Notes under the pieces: generated by a model
Seen by the model: only the letters and a program-made list of their open reading frames with translations
What the model was told of the DNA's origin: nothing
Databases searched by the model: none
Assembly (NCBI RefSeq): GCF_009192735.1
Contig: NZ_VTFU01000001.1
Span: 496,001-560,000 of the forward strand
Reading direction: 5' to 3'
Length of the DNA stretch: 64,000 nt
Origin: Arthrobacter gandavensis
GTDB lineage: Bacteria; Actinomycetota; Actinomycetes; Actinomycetales; Micrococcaceae
Translations under genes and position numbers: made by a program
In this document: positions 8,020-16,999 of the stretch, piece after piece
Position numbering within the stretch: position 1 is the stretch's first letter
Layout: each line of letters opens with the position of its first letter

Positions 8020-8079
8020 CGGGCCCTGCGGAACCTACGCCGTCGCGTCCGCGGCTTTAACCCGCACCCCGGAATGCGG

Positions 8080-8085
8080 TATGCT
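8080..8085 (+). promoter_or_regulatory. Candidate -10 box of the L31 gene
   Basis: TATGCT at 8080-8085, with TTTAAC (8056-8061) 18 bp upstream as a weak -35. This leaves a leader of about 105 nt before the TTG start. I saw no convincing Zur-type palindrome in it. Confidence 0.35.
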
Positions 8086-8193
8086 GAATTGCTGATCCCC
8101 GTGGAAAGTGCTCAACCCGCGGTCCATGGGGACAATCCAAGCTTTCACCCACCAGTGCCTGGCAAAATCCAGGCACCAAAAGAAGGTAATACA

Positions 8194-8451
8194 TTGAAGT
8201 CTGATATCCACCCCAAGTATGGCCCGGTTGTGTTCCGCGATCTCGCGTCCGACACCTCCTTCCTGACCAACTCCACGGCTACTTCCGCCAAGACGATCGA
8301 GTGGGAAGACGGCAACACCTACCCCCTCATCGAGGTGGAAATCTCCTCCGCATCGCACCCGTTCTACACGGGCAAGCAGCGCATCATGGACTCCGCCGGC
8401 CGTGTCGAGCGCTTCAACGCACGCTTCAAGGGCTTCGGCGCCAAGAAGTAA
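8194..8451 (+). CDS. rpmE2: 50S ribosomal protein L31 type B
   Basis: 85 aa, the usual length of type B L31. The start ([16 protein letters not shown]) and the end ([20 protein letters not shown]) are diagnostic. It lacks the CxxC zinc ligands of type A L31, so it is the zinc-independent form that replaces L31A in many bacteria under zinc limitation. TTG 8194 is chosen because the family begins exactly here and AGAAGG (8181-8186) is correctly spaced. A strong terminator follows, so it is monocistronic. Confidence 0.96.
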   Translation: MKSDIHPKYGPVVFRDLASDTSFLTNSTATSAKTIEWEDGNTYPLIEVEISSASHPFYTGKQRIMDSAGRVERFNARFKGFGAKK

Positions 8452-8487
8452 TCCGTTCGTAAAGAACAGCAGAGCTTCTAGACTAGG

Positions 8488-8520
8488 AAGGCCCGCCCGG
8501 ATATCCGGGCGGGCCTTTTT
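8488..8520 (+). terminator. Intrinsic terminator of rpmE2
   Basis: A perfect 30-nt palindrome (8488-8517; arms AAGGCCCGCCCGGAT and its complement) runs directly into TTTTT. Confidence 0.93.
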
Positions 8521-8541
8521 ACTTGTGGACAAGGAAATTGA

Positions 8542-9624
8542 ATGAGCAGCAGCACAGAGCAGGACAACGGCCGCCGTCACGGAGAGTTCAAGGTGGCCGG
8601 CGGCAAACTGGTGGTTGTGGACCTGGACGTCCGGGACGGGAAACTGTCCAACGTTTCGCTCAGCGGTGACTTCTTCCTCGAGCCGGATGATGCCCTGCTG
8701 AACATCAACCAGGCGCTCGAAGGACTGCCGGAAGATGCCACCGGGGTGGACATTGCCGAGGCCGTGCGGCGGAACCTGCCGTCCGACGCCGTGCTGTTTG
8801 GTTTCTCGCCGGAGGCCATCGCCACGGCCGTCCGCCGGGCACTGGCGAAGGCCACGGGCTGGAACGACCACCAGTGGGAGATCATCCCTCCCACGCCACT
8901 GTCCACGCCGATGCACGTGGCCATGGATGAAGTCCTCGCCGAAGAGGTGGGTTCCGGCAGGCGCAATCCCACCCTGCGCTTCTGGGAATGGGAAACACCG
9001 TCAGTGGTGATTGGCAGTTTCCAGTCGCTCCGCAACGAAGTGGATGCGGAGGGTGCCCGGAAGCACGGCGTGACGGTGGTGCGGCGCATCAGCGGCGGCG
9101 GAGCCATGTTCATGGAACACGGCAACGCGATTACCTATTCGATATACGTCCCGCAATCCCTGGTGGACGGGCTCAGCTTCGCTGAGTCCTACCCGTTCCT
9201 GGATGCGTGGGTGATGGAGTCACTGGAAAAACTGGGCATCAAGGCCTGGTACCAGCCGCTCAATGACATTGCCACGGACCAGGGGAAGATTGGCGGCGCC
9301 GCACAGAAGCGCTTCAGCAACGGCGGCATGCTGCACCACGTCACCATGTCCTACGACATTGATGCTGACAAGATGCTGGAGGTCCTGAGGATCGGCAAGG
9401 AAAAGCTGTCCGACAAGGGAACCACCAGCGCCAAGAAGCGCGTTGATCCGCTGCGCCGTCAAACCGGGCTGACCCGGGAAGAAATCATCGCCACCATGAC
9501 GGAGACCTTCGCCGCCCGTTACGGCGCCGTAACCGCCGGCATTTCCGAAGAGGAAACGGCCAAGGCGGAAACCAAGGTCGCCGAGAAATTCGGCACCGCC
9601 GAATGGCTCAACCGGGTTCCCTAG
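8542..9624 (+). CDS. Lipoate-protein ligase-like protein, accessory domain first
   Basis: 360 aa. Residues about 10-110 (GGKLVVVDLDVRDGKLSNVS, EPDDALLNINQALEGLP) match the LplA accessory domain, which normally follows the catalytic domain. Residues about 115-340 are the LplA/BirA-type ligase core: RRISGGGAMF for ATP and lipoyl binding and the conserved Lys in GKIGGAAQKR (about 249). The enzyme would activate lipoate with ATP and attach it to E2 or GcvH lysines. The domain order is the reverse of E. coli LplA and recalls the split LplA/LplB of some archaea. ATG 8542 follows AAGGAAATTGA. Substrate (lipoate or octanoate) is not proven. Confidence 0.8.
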   Translation: MSSSTEQDNGRRHGEFKVAGGKLVVVDLDVRDGKLSNVSLSGDFFLEPDDALLNINQALEGLPEDATGVDIAEAVRRNLPSDAVLFGFSPEAIATAVRRALAKATGWNDHQWEIIPPTPLSTPMHVAMDEVLAEEVGSGRRNPTLRFWEWETPSVVIGSFQSLRNEVDAEGARKHGVTVVRRISGGGAMFMEHGNAITYSIYVPQSLVDGLSFAESYPFLDAWVMESLEKLGIKAWYQPLNDIATDQGKIGGAAQKRFSNGGMLHHVTMSYDIDADKMLEVLRIGKEKLSDKGTTSAKKRVDPLRRQTGLTREEIIATMTETFAARYGAVTAGISEEETAKAETKVAEKFGTAEWLNRVP

Positions 9625-9753
9625 CGTTCCGCCGCCGGATGCCCCGGCGGGTATGGCCGGCGCATCCGGCGGTGCCTGCCCGGGGCGTGCCGGTAATGGG
9701 CTGCTCTGCGGACAGGAGCGGCGGTTCATGGCACCGGCCCCTGGCTGCCCGCG

Positions 9754-9759
9754 TAGACT
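9754..9759 (+). promoter_or_regulatory. -10 box of a leaderless transcript (cupin gene)
   Basis: TAGACT ends 7 nt before ATG 9767, and no Shine-Dalgarno sequence precedes that ATG. The transcript probably begins at the start codon. Confidence 0.6.
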
Positions 9760-9766
9760 GCCGACC

Positions 9767-10108
9767 ATGGAAAAAAAGTCCCTGACCGCCTTGGTGCGGA
9801 ACCAGCTGCAAATCGCCGGAGGCGCGTCAAGCGGCCGCAGCGCCCAGACGGTGTACGGCGGCCACGAACACGTGCTCCGGCAAACGCTCATCGCGCTGAA
9901 CGCCGGGGTCATCCTGGATGAGCACGAAAACCCGGGCGAGGCGACGGTCTTCGTCCTGAAGGGCCGTGTCCTGCTCCATTCGGAGGGCGATTCCTGGGAG
10001 GGATCGGCGGGAGATCTGCTGATCGTGCCGCAGGCCCGCCACTCGGTGGAGGCTGTGGAGGACTCAGCCGTGCTGCTGACGGTCGCCAAGAGGGACCGCT
10101 GGCCTTAG
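9767..10108 (+). CDS. Small cupin-domain protein
   Basis: 113 aa. A single cupin barrel: motif 1 region HENPGEATVFVLKGRVLL and motif 2 GDLLIVPQARHSVEAVEDS. Only one His is seen in motif 1 where metal cupins usually have two, so metal binding is uncertain. Similar short cupins in actinobacteria are annotated only by fold. ATG 9767 is supported by a TAGACT -10 box 7 nt upstream (leaderless). It converges with pepN across a hairpin. Confidence 0.78.
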   Translation: MEKKSLTALVRNQLQIAGGASSGRSAQTVYGGHEHVLRQTLIALNAGVILDEHENPGEATVFVLKGRVLLHSEGDSWEGSAGDLLIVPQARHSVEAVEDSAVLLTVAKRDRWP

Positions 10109-10115
10109 GCCCCTG

Positions 10116-10152
10116 GCATGCGGGAAGTCCCGACGCTGACCTTCCCGCATGC
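10116..10152. terminator. Bidirectional hairpin between cupin and pepN
   Basis: GCATGCGGGAAG (10116-10127) and CTTCCCGCATGC (10141-10152) form a perfect 12-bp stem around a 13-nt loop between the two converging genes. There is no U-tract on the + side. Confidence 0.6.
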
Positions 10153-10174
10153 TGGCCCGCCGCCCGTCGGCGCC

Positions 10175-10251
10175 CGTCGGCTCTGCTGCCTTCCCGTCGG
10201 CTCGGCTACCTTCCGGCCGCTCTGCTACCTTCCGGCGGCCTGCTACCTTCC
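10175..10251. repeat. Degenerate tandem repeats across and after the pepN stop
   Basis: About four units of 18-20 bp, each ending CTACCTTCC or CTGCCTTCC: boundaries near 10194, 10214, 10233 and 10251. On the minus strand each unit reads GGAAGGTAGC..., and the pepN TAG stop (10243-10245) lies in the first of them, so the gene's last codons and stop are repeated downstream. Confidence 0.7.
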
Positions 10252-12852
10252 CGCGGCCTGTGCCCGGAGCGCCCGCAGCAGCTGGTCCTGCTGCTCCAGG
10301 ATAATCCGGCGCAGGGCCGCAGGAGCCTCGGGATTTGCTTCCAACCAGTCCATGCTTGCCACCAGGACCGGGTGGTCGGCCGGAACCATGTGCGGGGGCA
10401 GATCCTGTGCCCCGGGGAAAAGGCCCGCAACAACGCGGCTGGCCAGCTCGATGCTGCGTGAACGCCACACCAGGGTCAGGGACGCGAAATAGTCTGCGGA
10501 GAAGACGGACAGCAGTTCGGTGCTGCCCATGGTGAATCCGTTAATGGTGGCGGTGAGCAGCTGATTGGACAGGTCCTCTGAACGGACTGCTTCCTGCCAT
10601 GCCGCCGCCTTGACGGCAGGGTCCGGGAAGGCAGCCGCGGCGGTGGTAAAGCCCACCCGGCCCGAAGCGGTGGCGTCCCGTTCCGCTTCAGCCTCCAGCT
10701 CAGCGCGCGTGGCATTTCCGGTGGCCGCCAGCGCCTGCCACAGCAGCCAGCGCAGATCCGAATCAACCACCAAGCCCGGAACCTGAGCTGTACCCTCCAA
10801 CAGCCCGCGCAGCAGGTCTGCGTGCGAGGTGCTGCGGCGGCCCAGCGCGGCGGCAGTGCGGGCCCAGATCAGCTGCCGGTCGCTGCCGGGCTCGGCGGAA
10901 TGGAGCTGTTCAACCACCAGGGAGTACAAGCTTTCGCGCAGTCCGTCACGCCGTTCAGCCGGGGCGAAGCGCTCCACGGCAAACCCTGCGTTGTCCAGAA
11001 CGACCTGCAGCACACCGGCACCGGTTTCCAACGGTGCGGCATGCACGATGAGCCGTACATAGTCCTGGGCGCTGAGGGCTCCGTCGCGGACGCTGTTCCA
11101 CAGGGCCGAGAAACACACGGCACGGGCCAGCGGATCGGGCATCCGGCCCAGGTAATGCAGCAGGGTTTGCAGGGACTCGTTGTCGAAGCGGATCTTGGCG
11201 TATGTCAGGTCCTCGTCATTGAGCAGCAGCAGTGCGGGCCGGGCGGTTCCCACAAGCTCGGGAACCTCTGTCCGGGAGCCAACGACGTCGATCTCCACGC
11301 TTCCGGTGCGCACCAGGGCAGCGCCGGTGCTGTCCGGGTTGTACAGTCCGATGCGGAGGCGGTGCGGACGCGGAACCTGCTCGCCGCTGACGGGATCCGG
11401 CGCGTCCTGGACGATCGTCACCGAGGTGTAGACGCCGTCGTCGTCCGTTTCCACCAGCGGAGTGAGCGCCGGTACGCCGGCCGTCTGCAGCCACAGGCGG
11501 GACCACGCCGCCATGTCCCGTCCCGATGCGGCGCTCAGCGCGCCGAGGAGGTCAGCGAGGGTGGTGTTGCCGAAGGCATGATCGCGGAAGTAGCCGCGGG
11601 ATGCCTCGATGAAGGCGTCGAAGCCCACGTAGGCAACCAGCTGCTTGAGCACTGAAGCGCCCTTGGCATAGGTGATGCCGTCAAAGTTCTGCTTTGCGGC
11701 TTCGAGGTCGGTGATGTCGGCGACAATCGGATGCGTGGTGGGGAGCTGGTCCTGGACATAAGCCCAGGCCTTGCGCCGGTTCGCGAAGGATACCCAGGAG
11801 TTGGTGAAGTCAGTGGCTTTGTCCACGGCCAGGGCGCCCATGTAGTCGGCAAAGGACTCCTTCAGCCACAGGTCATCCCACCATGCCATCGTGACCAGGT
11901 CCCCGAACCACATGTGCGCCATCTCGTGCAGGATCGTGTTCGCCCGTGCTTCGTACTGGGCTTCCGTGGCCTTGGACCGGAAAACGTAGGCTTCGGTGAA
12001 GGTCACCAGGCCGGGATTCTCCATCGCGCCGAGGTTGTATTCCGGCACAAACGCGGAATCGTATTTGCCGAAGGGGTACGGGTACGCAAACAGTGTGTGG
12101 AAGTAGTCCAGGCCGCGCTTGGTGATGTCGAAGATGTTCTCCGGATCGAAGTGCTCCGCGAGCGATGCGCGGCAGTAGGCGGCCAGGGGTATCTCCAGGA
12201 CCGAGCCGTCGTCCATGGTGCCGGACCAGGAGTCCGACGCCCTGAAGTACGGCCCGGCCAGCACAGTGGTGATGTAGGTGGAGATGCGCTGCGTGGGGGC
12301 GAAGTCCCACCGGCTCAGTGCGTTTCCGAGGTCCGTGCGGTTGGTTGCCACCGCGTTGGAGGCGACTTCCCAGTCCGATGGCGCCGTGACGTGGAACGTG
12401 AAGCTGGCCTTGAGGTCCGGTTGCTCAAAGTTCGCAAAGACCCTCCGCGCGTCGGCAGGTTCGTACTGGGTGTAGAGGTAGGTGCGCGAATCCGCAGGAT
12501 CGGTGAACCGGTGCATTCCCTCGCCGCTGCGGCTGTAGAGAGCGGTGCCGTCCACGGTGACGACATTAACGAGTTCCAGGCCGGGAAGGTGGATGCGGGA
12601 ACCGTCCACGGTGCTCTCGAGCGGCAGCTCCCTGCCGTTCAGGACCACTGACGTTACGCCGCCGTGGATGAAGTCGAGGAACGTCTCGGCTCCGGCCTCG
12701 GTGCAGGTGAAACCGATGGTGCTGCGGGATCGGAATCCCGCGGCGTCCGGATCTTCGGCGGTTCTCAGATCGAGTTCGACGTCGTAGGCGTCAACGGAGA
12801 TGATGGCGGAGCGGGCGGCGGCTTCTTCACGGCGCAGATTCTGGTTCGACAC
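10243..12852 (-). CDS. pepN: Aminopeptidase N (M1 family)
   Basis: 869 aa from GTG 12852 (product SNQNLRREEAAARSAIISV...); a TTG at 12864 is possible. Features of M1 metallo-aminopeptidases: substrate motif GAMENPGLVTF, zinc motif HEMAHMWFGDLV followed by the third ligand Glu in LWLKESFADYMG, and a long ERAP1-like C-terminal helical region. It removes N-terminal residues from peptides in the cytoplasm and could act downstream of the proteasome also encoded in this window. Length is normal for the family. A 17-bp tandem duplication lies just upstream, and the 3' end carries repeats. Confidence 0.95.
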   Translation of the reverse strand: MSNQNLRREEAAARSAIISVDAYDVELDLRTAEDPDAAGFRSRSTIGFTCTEAGAETFLDFIHGGVTSVVLNGRELPLESTVDGSRIHLPGLELVNVVTVDGTALYSRSGEGMHRFTDPADSRTYLYTQYEPADARRVFANFEQPDLKASFTFHVTAPSDWEVASNAVATNRTDLGNALSRWDFAPTQRISTYITTVLAGPYFRASDSWSGTMDDGSVLEIPLAAYCRASLAEHFDPENIFDITKRGLDYFHTLFAYPYPFGKYDSAFVPEYNLGAMENPGLVTFTEAYVFRSKATEAQYEARANTILHEMAHMWFGDLVTMAWWDDLWLKESFADYMGALAVDKATDFTNSWVSFANRRKAWAYVQDQLPTTHPIVADITDLEAAKQNFDGITYAKGASVLKQLVAYVGFDAFIEASRGYFRDHAFGNTTLADLLGALSAASGRDMAAWSRLWLQTAGVPALTPLVETDDDGVYTSVTIVQDAPDPVSGEQVPRPHRLRIGLYNPDSTGAALVRTGSVEIDVVGSRTEVPELVGTARPALLLLNDEDLTYAKIRFDNESLQTLLHYLGRMPDPLARAVCFSALWNSVRDGALSAQDYVRLIVHAAPLETGAGVLQVVLDNAGFAVERFAPAERRDGLRESLYSLVVEQLHSAEPGSDRQLIWARTAAALGRRSTSHADLLRGLLEGTAQVPGLVVDSDLRWLLWQALAATGNATRAELEAEAERDATASGRVGFTTAAAAFPDPAVKAAAWQEAVRSEDLSNQLLTATINGFTMGSTELLSVFSADYFASLTLVWRSRSIELASRVVAGLFPGAQDLPPHMVPADHPVLVASMDWLEANPEAPAALRRIILEQQDQLLRALRAQAAGR

Positions 12853-12857
12853 TCCAT

Positions 12858-12891
12858 CATTCAATCATCTTCCGCATTCAATCATCTTCCG
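12858..12891. repeat. Perfect 17-bp tandem duplication upstream of pepN
   Basis: CATTCAATCATCTTCCG occurs twice without a gap (12858-12874, 12875-12891), 6 bp upstream of the pepN GTG. It would be part of the pepN promoter or leader. Confidence 0.9.
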
Positions 12892-12956
12892 CCTCCGGCC
12901 GGACCCGAGGATGAGGAGAGGCTGCCGGGGCAGGAGTGCTGCCCAGCCGGGAAGGG

Positions 12957-13988
12957 CTACCGGGACAGGAAGAGTGCGAGAGCCAGGCCCAAGCTGCCGA
13001 TGAGGAACCAGGAGGCCAGAGCGGCGGCCACCGCACGGACACCGGATGCGAACAGCATCCGGAACCGCACTCCCGCCCCGAGGGCGAAAAGCGATGCCGC
13101 AAAGAGGATCTCCTGCACCACAGCTGCCGCTGACAGGACGCTTTCCGGGAGCACCCCGGTGGTGCGGACAACAATCAGGGCCAGAAATCCGAGCACGAAC
13201 AGGGGGACCAGCGGCGGGAGCTTCCCGGCCCCTTCCTCTCCGCGGGCGGCCTTGCGGTCCACGAGGCCGGCCAAGGCTGCCGCCGGCGCCAGCAGGACCA
13301 CCCGGGCGAGCTTGACGACGACGGCGGCTGCGAGTGCCGCTGTCCCGGCGGTTTGGGCCGTGGCCACAACCTGCCCGACGTCGTGGACGGAGGCACCGGT
13401 CCAGATGCCGAACGTTTCCGCCGGCAGGCCCATGAGCGAGGACAGGAGCGGCAGCACCCCGATCGCGAGGGTGCCGCACAAAGTCACCAGGGCAATCGGC
13501 ACCACGGTGTCCTCGTGCCGGACCCTTCGGGCGGCGGCAATCGCGCCGATGGCCGATACACCGCAGATCGAAAAGCCGGAAGCGATCAGCAGGGGTTCAT
13601 CGCCCGGCAGCCGGAAGGCCCGGCAGATCAGGTACGTGCCGCCAAAAGCGGCCGCCACCAAAGCCACGATCAGGACCAGCGCCACCCAGCCCAACCCGGC
13701 GATGTCGACCAGCGACACCTTGAGCCCCAACAGCACGATGCCGGCGCGCATGAGGGTTTTTCCGGCCTTCGACAAACCGGGCTTCAGCGGGCCGGCGACT
13801 GCCGTGGAGGCGCCGGGGACGTTGGCGGCCAGGAGCCCGAGAAGCACCGCCGCCGTCAGGACGGGAAGCCAGGGAAAGATCCAGTGCAGGAGGAACGCGG
13901 GCAGGACGGCCGCTGCTGCGGCGATAAGGCCGGGCAGCATGGCGGTGCCGGCGCTGCGCGGGGAAATGCTGTTCACGGGTTCAACCAT
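12957..13988 (-). CDS. YeiH/UPF0324 family putative sulfate exporter
   Basis: 343 aa integral membrane protein with about ten hydrophobic segments. Family signatures: GIVLLGLKVSLVDIAGLG, SGFSICGVSAIGAIA and GASVHDVGQVVATAQTAG. Members are annotated putative sulfate exporters; E. coli YeiH is a member, and the substrate is generally unproven. ATG 13988 gives the usual length. It lies upstream of pepN on the same strand with a 104-bp gap containing the 17-bp duplication, and diverges from the P-type ATPase. Confidence 0.88.
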   Translation of the reverse strand: MVEPVNSISPRSAGTAMLPGLIAAAAAVLPAFLLHWIFPWLPVLTAAVLLGLLAANVPGASTAVAGPLKPGLSKAGKTLMRAGIVLLGLKVSLVDIAGLGWVALVLIVALVAAAFGGTYLICRAFRLPGDEPLLIASGFSICGVSAIGAIAAARRVRHEDTVVPIALVTLCGTLAIGVLPLLSSLMGLPAETFGIWTGASVHDVGQVVATAQTAGTAALAAAVVVKLARVVLLAPAAALAGLVDRKAARGEEGAGKLPPLVPLFVLGFLALIVVRTTGVLPESVLSAAAVVQEILFAASLFALGAGVRFRMLFASGVRAVAAALASWFLIGSLGLALALFLSR

Positions 13989-14224
13989 GCCGCACTATTG
14001 AATTCCCGCCAAACAGGGACGCCTGCATTTCCACCCACCGCGGACACCTGAATTTCTGCCGGCAGGGTGGCCGCCGGGGACCAGCGAAGACCGGACACTG
14101 CACTGACCCGGCGCCGACGTGACACATATGGCCTGCCCATACCGGTTTGTGTCTTAGAGGGATTTCACCTGAGAACTGCTTTGTTAGAGTGAGGAACACC
14201 CCCTATTTCTCGAGGCAACGCCCC

Positions 14225-16999
14225 ATGCACGTGGACGATCACATCCGGATTCCGGAACATCCCTGGACCCTGACAGCCTCCCAGACCGCGTCGGAGCTGG
14301 ATGTTCCTCCGGGCGCCGGACTGTCCGCCGATCAGGCCCTGCAGCGCAGGGAACGGTACGGGTCCAACGAGCTCAGCGCCGGCCGGAAGGTTCCGGCTTG
14401 GCGGAAGATCCTCGCGCTCCTGGCGGACCGGCTGATTCTGGTGCTGATTACCGCCGCGGTCATCAGCGCCGTGGTATCGCGGGAGTGGGAAACGCCGGTG
14501 GTCATCCTTGCGGTCATCATCCTGAACACCGTCCTGAACTATGTCCAGGAACAACGCGCGGAAAACAGTCTGGAGGCGCTGCGGAGCACGTCGGTATCCG
14601 TCGCCACCGTACGCCGCGGCGGGCAGATCATGGACATTCCGCGGTCCGAACTGGTCCCCGGTGACGTGGTCCTCCTGGAAGCCGGGGACACTGTTCCGGC
14701 CGACGGCCGGCTGATCGAGGCTGTGCGCCTGCAGGTGGCCGAAGCGGCCCTGACCGGAGAGTCCCAGCCCGTCAGCAAGAACACCGCAGTCCTGGATGAT
14801 CCGGCCCTTCCCGTGGCGGACCGCGCCAACATGCTCTACATGGACACCGACGTCAGCCGCGGCCGGGCGGTGCTGCTGGTCACCGGCACGGGGATGAACA
14901 CCCAGATTGGCCGGATTGCGCACCTGCTGGGCTCAACGGTGGAGGAAAAGACCACTCTTCAGCGCAGTATCGACCAGCTGGCGCGGCTGCTGACCTATGT
15001 CGCCCTCGTGGTGGTGGCCGTGGTCTTCGTCCTGGGGCTGCTGCGCGGCGACAGCTGGGAGGACCTGTTCCTGACAGCTGTGTCCCTGGCCGTGGCCACC
15101 ATCCCGGAGGGGCTCACCGCGGTGGTGGCGTTTACGCTGGCCATGGGAGCTTCCCGGCTGGCGGCCCGCGGAGCGATCATCAAGCAGCTCGCGGCGGTGG
15201 AAACCCTGGGCAGCACATCGCAGATCTGCACCGACAAAACCGGAACACTGACCCTGAACGAGATGACGGTCCGCCGTGTGATCACCGCGTCCGGCCGCGT
15301 GTTCCGGGTCTCGGGTTCAGGCTATTCCACGGAGGGCAGCGTGCTCAGTGCTGACGGCCGACCCTCTCCGGTGCTGACCCGGGCTCTGCTCGGCTTTGCC
15401 CTGTGCAACGACGCATCGGTACAGGACGGTGTCTTGACTGGGGACCCCACCGAAGGCGCCCTGGTGGTGCTGGCTGAGAAGGGCGGCATCGACGCCGGGG
15501 GAGCGCGGGCATCACACCCCCGTATTGCGGAAGTTCCGTTCGACTCCGAATACAAGTTCATGGCCACGTTCCACCGCCTCCCGGAGGACGAGGAGGGATC
15601 CATCGATAGCGTGCCTGACGCCGTCGTCTGCTACGCCAAGGGTGCGCCGGGCGTGCTGCTGCAGCGGTCGGAGTTCCTGGCCACGGCTGAAGGACAGCGT
15701 CCGCTGGAGCCCGGCGACCGTGAACGCATCGCCGCTGAGGTGGACGCTCTGGCCAAGCAGGGGCTGCGGACGATGGCGGTTGCGGGCCGGCCGGCCGGCA
15801 CCAGCCTGCCGTCGGACCCTGATCAGCTGCGGGACAGTATCAACGGGCTGGTGTTCTACGCGGTGGCAGGCATCATGGATCCGCCCCGGCCTGAAGCTGC
15901 CGAAGCGATTACCCGGGCCCGCGGGGCCGGTATCAGTGTGCACATGATTACCGGTGACCACTTGGTGACTGCTTCCGCCATCGCCGGCGACCTCGGCATC
16001 AGGGGTGCTGCGGTTTCCGGGGCGGAACTGGACACCATGGACGATGCGGAGCTGCAGCGGCGTGCCCCCGGCTACGGGGTGCTCGCCAGGGTTTCGCCCG
16101 AGCACAAGATCCGGATGGTCGAGGCGCTGCAGGCCGACGGCGCCGTGGTGGCCATGACCGGCGACGGCGTGAACGACGCCCCGGCCCTGAAACGGGCCAA
16201 CATTGGCATTGCCATGGGAATCACCGGCACCGACGTGTCCAAGGGTGCGGCCAAGATGATCCTGACCGATGACAATTTCGCCACTATTGTCACCGCGGTC
16301 CAGGAGGGCCGCGGGATTTACGCGAACATCCTGAAGTTCGTCAGCTTCCAGCTCACCACGGCCTGGGGTTTCGTGCTGATCTTCCTGGCGGCCGCGGCGT
16401 TCGGCCTGGCCGGGGGAGCGCCCTTCACAGCACTGCAGATCCTGTGGGTCAACATCATCATGGACGGCCCGCCGGCCCTTGCTCTTGGCGTGGACCCCGC
16501 CGATCCCGACCTGATGAAACAGCGGCCGCGCCCGGCCAGGGAACCGCTGCTGACCGGACAGCGCATCCTGCGGATCCTGACCATGGGCGTGGTCATGGCC
16601 GTGGGAACGTGCTCCGTCCTGTACCTGGCCCCGCAAATGTATCCGCAGAGCGCGGGGGATCCGCTGTTCGCCACCACGCTGGCTTTCACCACTTTTGTGT
16701 TCTACCAGGCCTTCAACCTGCTCAACGTCCGGTCCTCGACCGGCAGCGTCTTCTCGCTGCGCACCTTCACCAACCGTGCGGTCTGGGTGTCGCTGGCCGC
16801 CGTCGTCGTGCTCCAGGTCCTGGTGGTGCAGCTGGGCGTGCTGCAGGGACTGTTCGACACCACCGACCTCACCTCGGGCCAGTGGTTCCTGGCCCTGGGC
16901 GTGGGATCAACCGTGCTGTGGATTTCCGAAATCAGGAAGGCGGTCTCCCGCTTCCGGCTGCGGAGCGCGGCGCCGGCCTACCAGGGCGACGGCTTGTAA
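14225..16999 (+). CDS. Cation-translocating P-type ATPase (P2, Ca-ATPase-like)
   Basis: 924 aa. Complete P-type ATPase: actuator motif LTGESQPVSKN, M4 ion-site motif TIPEGLTAVV, phosphorylation motif DKTGTLT (Asp about 337), nucleotide-binding KGAPGVLL, and hinge GDGVNDAPALK. The PEGL element and overall length fit type IIA (Ca2+ or Mn2+ export), although the ion is inferred. ATG 14225 is preferred over an upstream GTG that lies in the promoter region; TAGAGT at about 14181 is a possible -10. The 3' end overlaps the convergent SDR gene by 22 bp. Confidence 0.92.
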   Translation: MHVDDHIRIPEHPWTLTASQTASELDVPPGAGLSADQALQRRERYGSNELSAGRKVPAWRKILALLADRLILVLITAAVISAVVSREWETPVVILAVIILNTVLNYVQEQRAENSLEALRSTSVSVATVRRGGQIMDIPRSELVPGDVVLLEAGDTVPADGRLIEAVRLQVAEAALTGESQPVSKNTAVLDDPALPVADRANMLYMDTDVSRGRAVLLVTGTGMNTQIGRIAHLLGSTVEEKTTLQRSIDQLARLLTYVALVVVAVVFVLGLLRGDSWEDLFLTAVSLAVATIPEGLTAVVAFTLAMGASRLAARGAIIKQLAAVETLGSTSQICTDKTGTLTLNEMTVRRVITASGRVFRVSGSGYSTEGSVLSADGRPSPVLTRALLGFALCNDASVQDGVLTGDPTEGALVVLAEKGGIDAGGARASHPRIAEVPFDSEYKFMATFHRLPEDEEGSIDSVPDAVVCYAKGAPGVLLQRSEFLATAEGQRPLEPGDRERIAAEVDALAKQGLRTMAVAGRPAGTSLPSDPDQLRDSINGLVFYAVAGIMDPPRPEAAEAITRARGAGISVHMITGDHLVTASAIAGDLGIRGAAVSGAELDTMDDAELQRRAPGYGVLARVSPEHKIRMVEALQADGAVVAMTGDGVNDAPALKRANIGIAMGITGTDVSKGAAKMILTDDNFATIVTAVQEGRGIYANILKFVSFQLTTAWGFVLIFLAAAAFGLAGGAPFTALQILWVNIIMDGPPALALGVDPADPDLMKQRPRPAREPLLTGQRILRILTMGVVMAVGTCSVLYLAPQMYPQSAGDPLFATTLAFTTFVFYQAFNLLNVRSSTGSVFSLRTFTNRAVWVSLAAVVVLQVLVVQLGVLQGLFDTTDLTSGQWFLALGVGSTVLWISEIRKAVSRFRLRSAAPAYQGDGL

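Noticed and set aside
8020-8193. Zur box upstream of L31 type B
   Set aside because: L31B is often zinc-regulated, but no AT-rich palindrome of the Zur type is visible.
10822-12864. Several long open frames opposite pepN
   Set aside because: They are antisense to a well-recognised M1 peptidase and have no recognisable motif; typical of GC-rich DNA.
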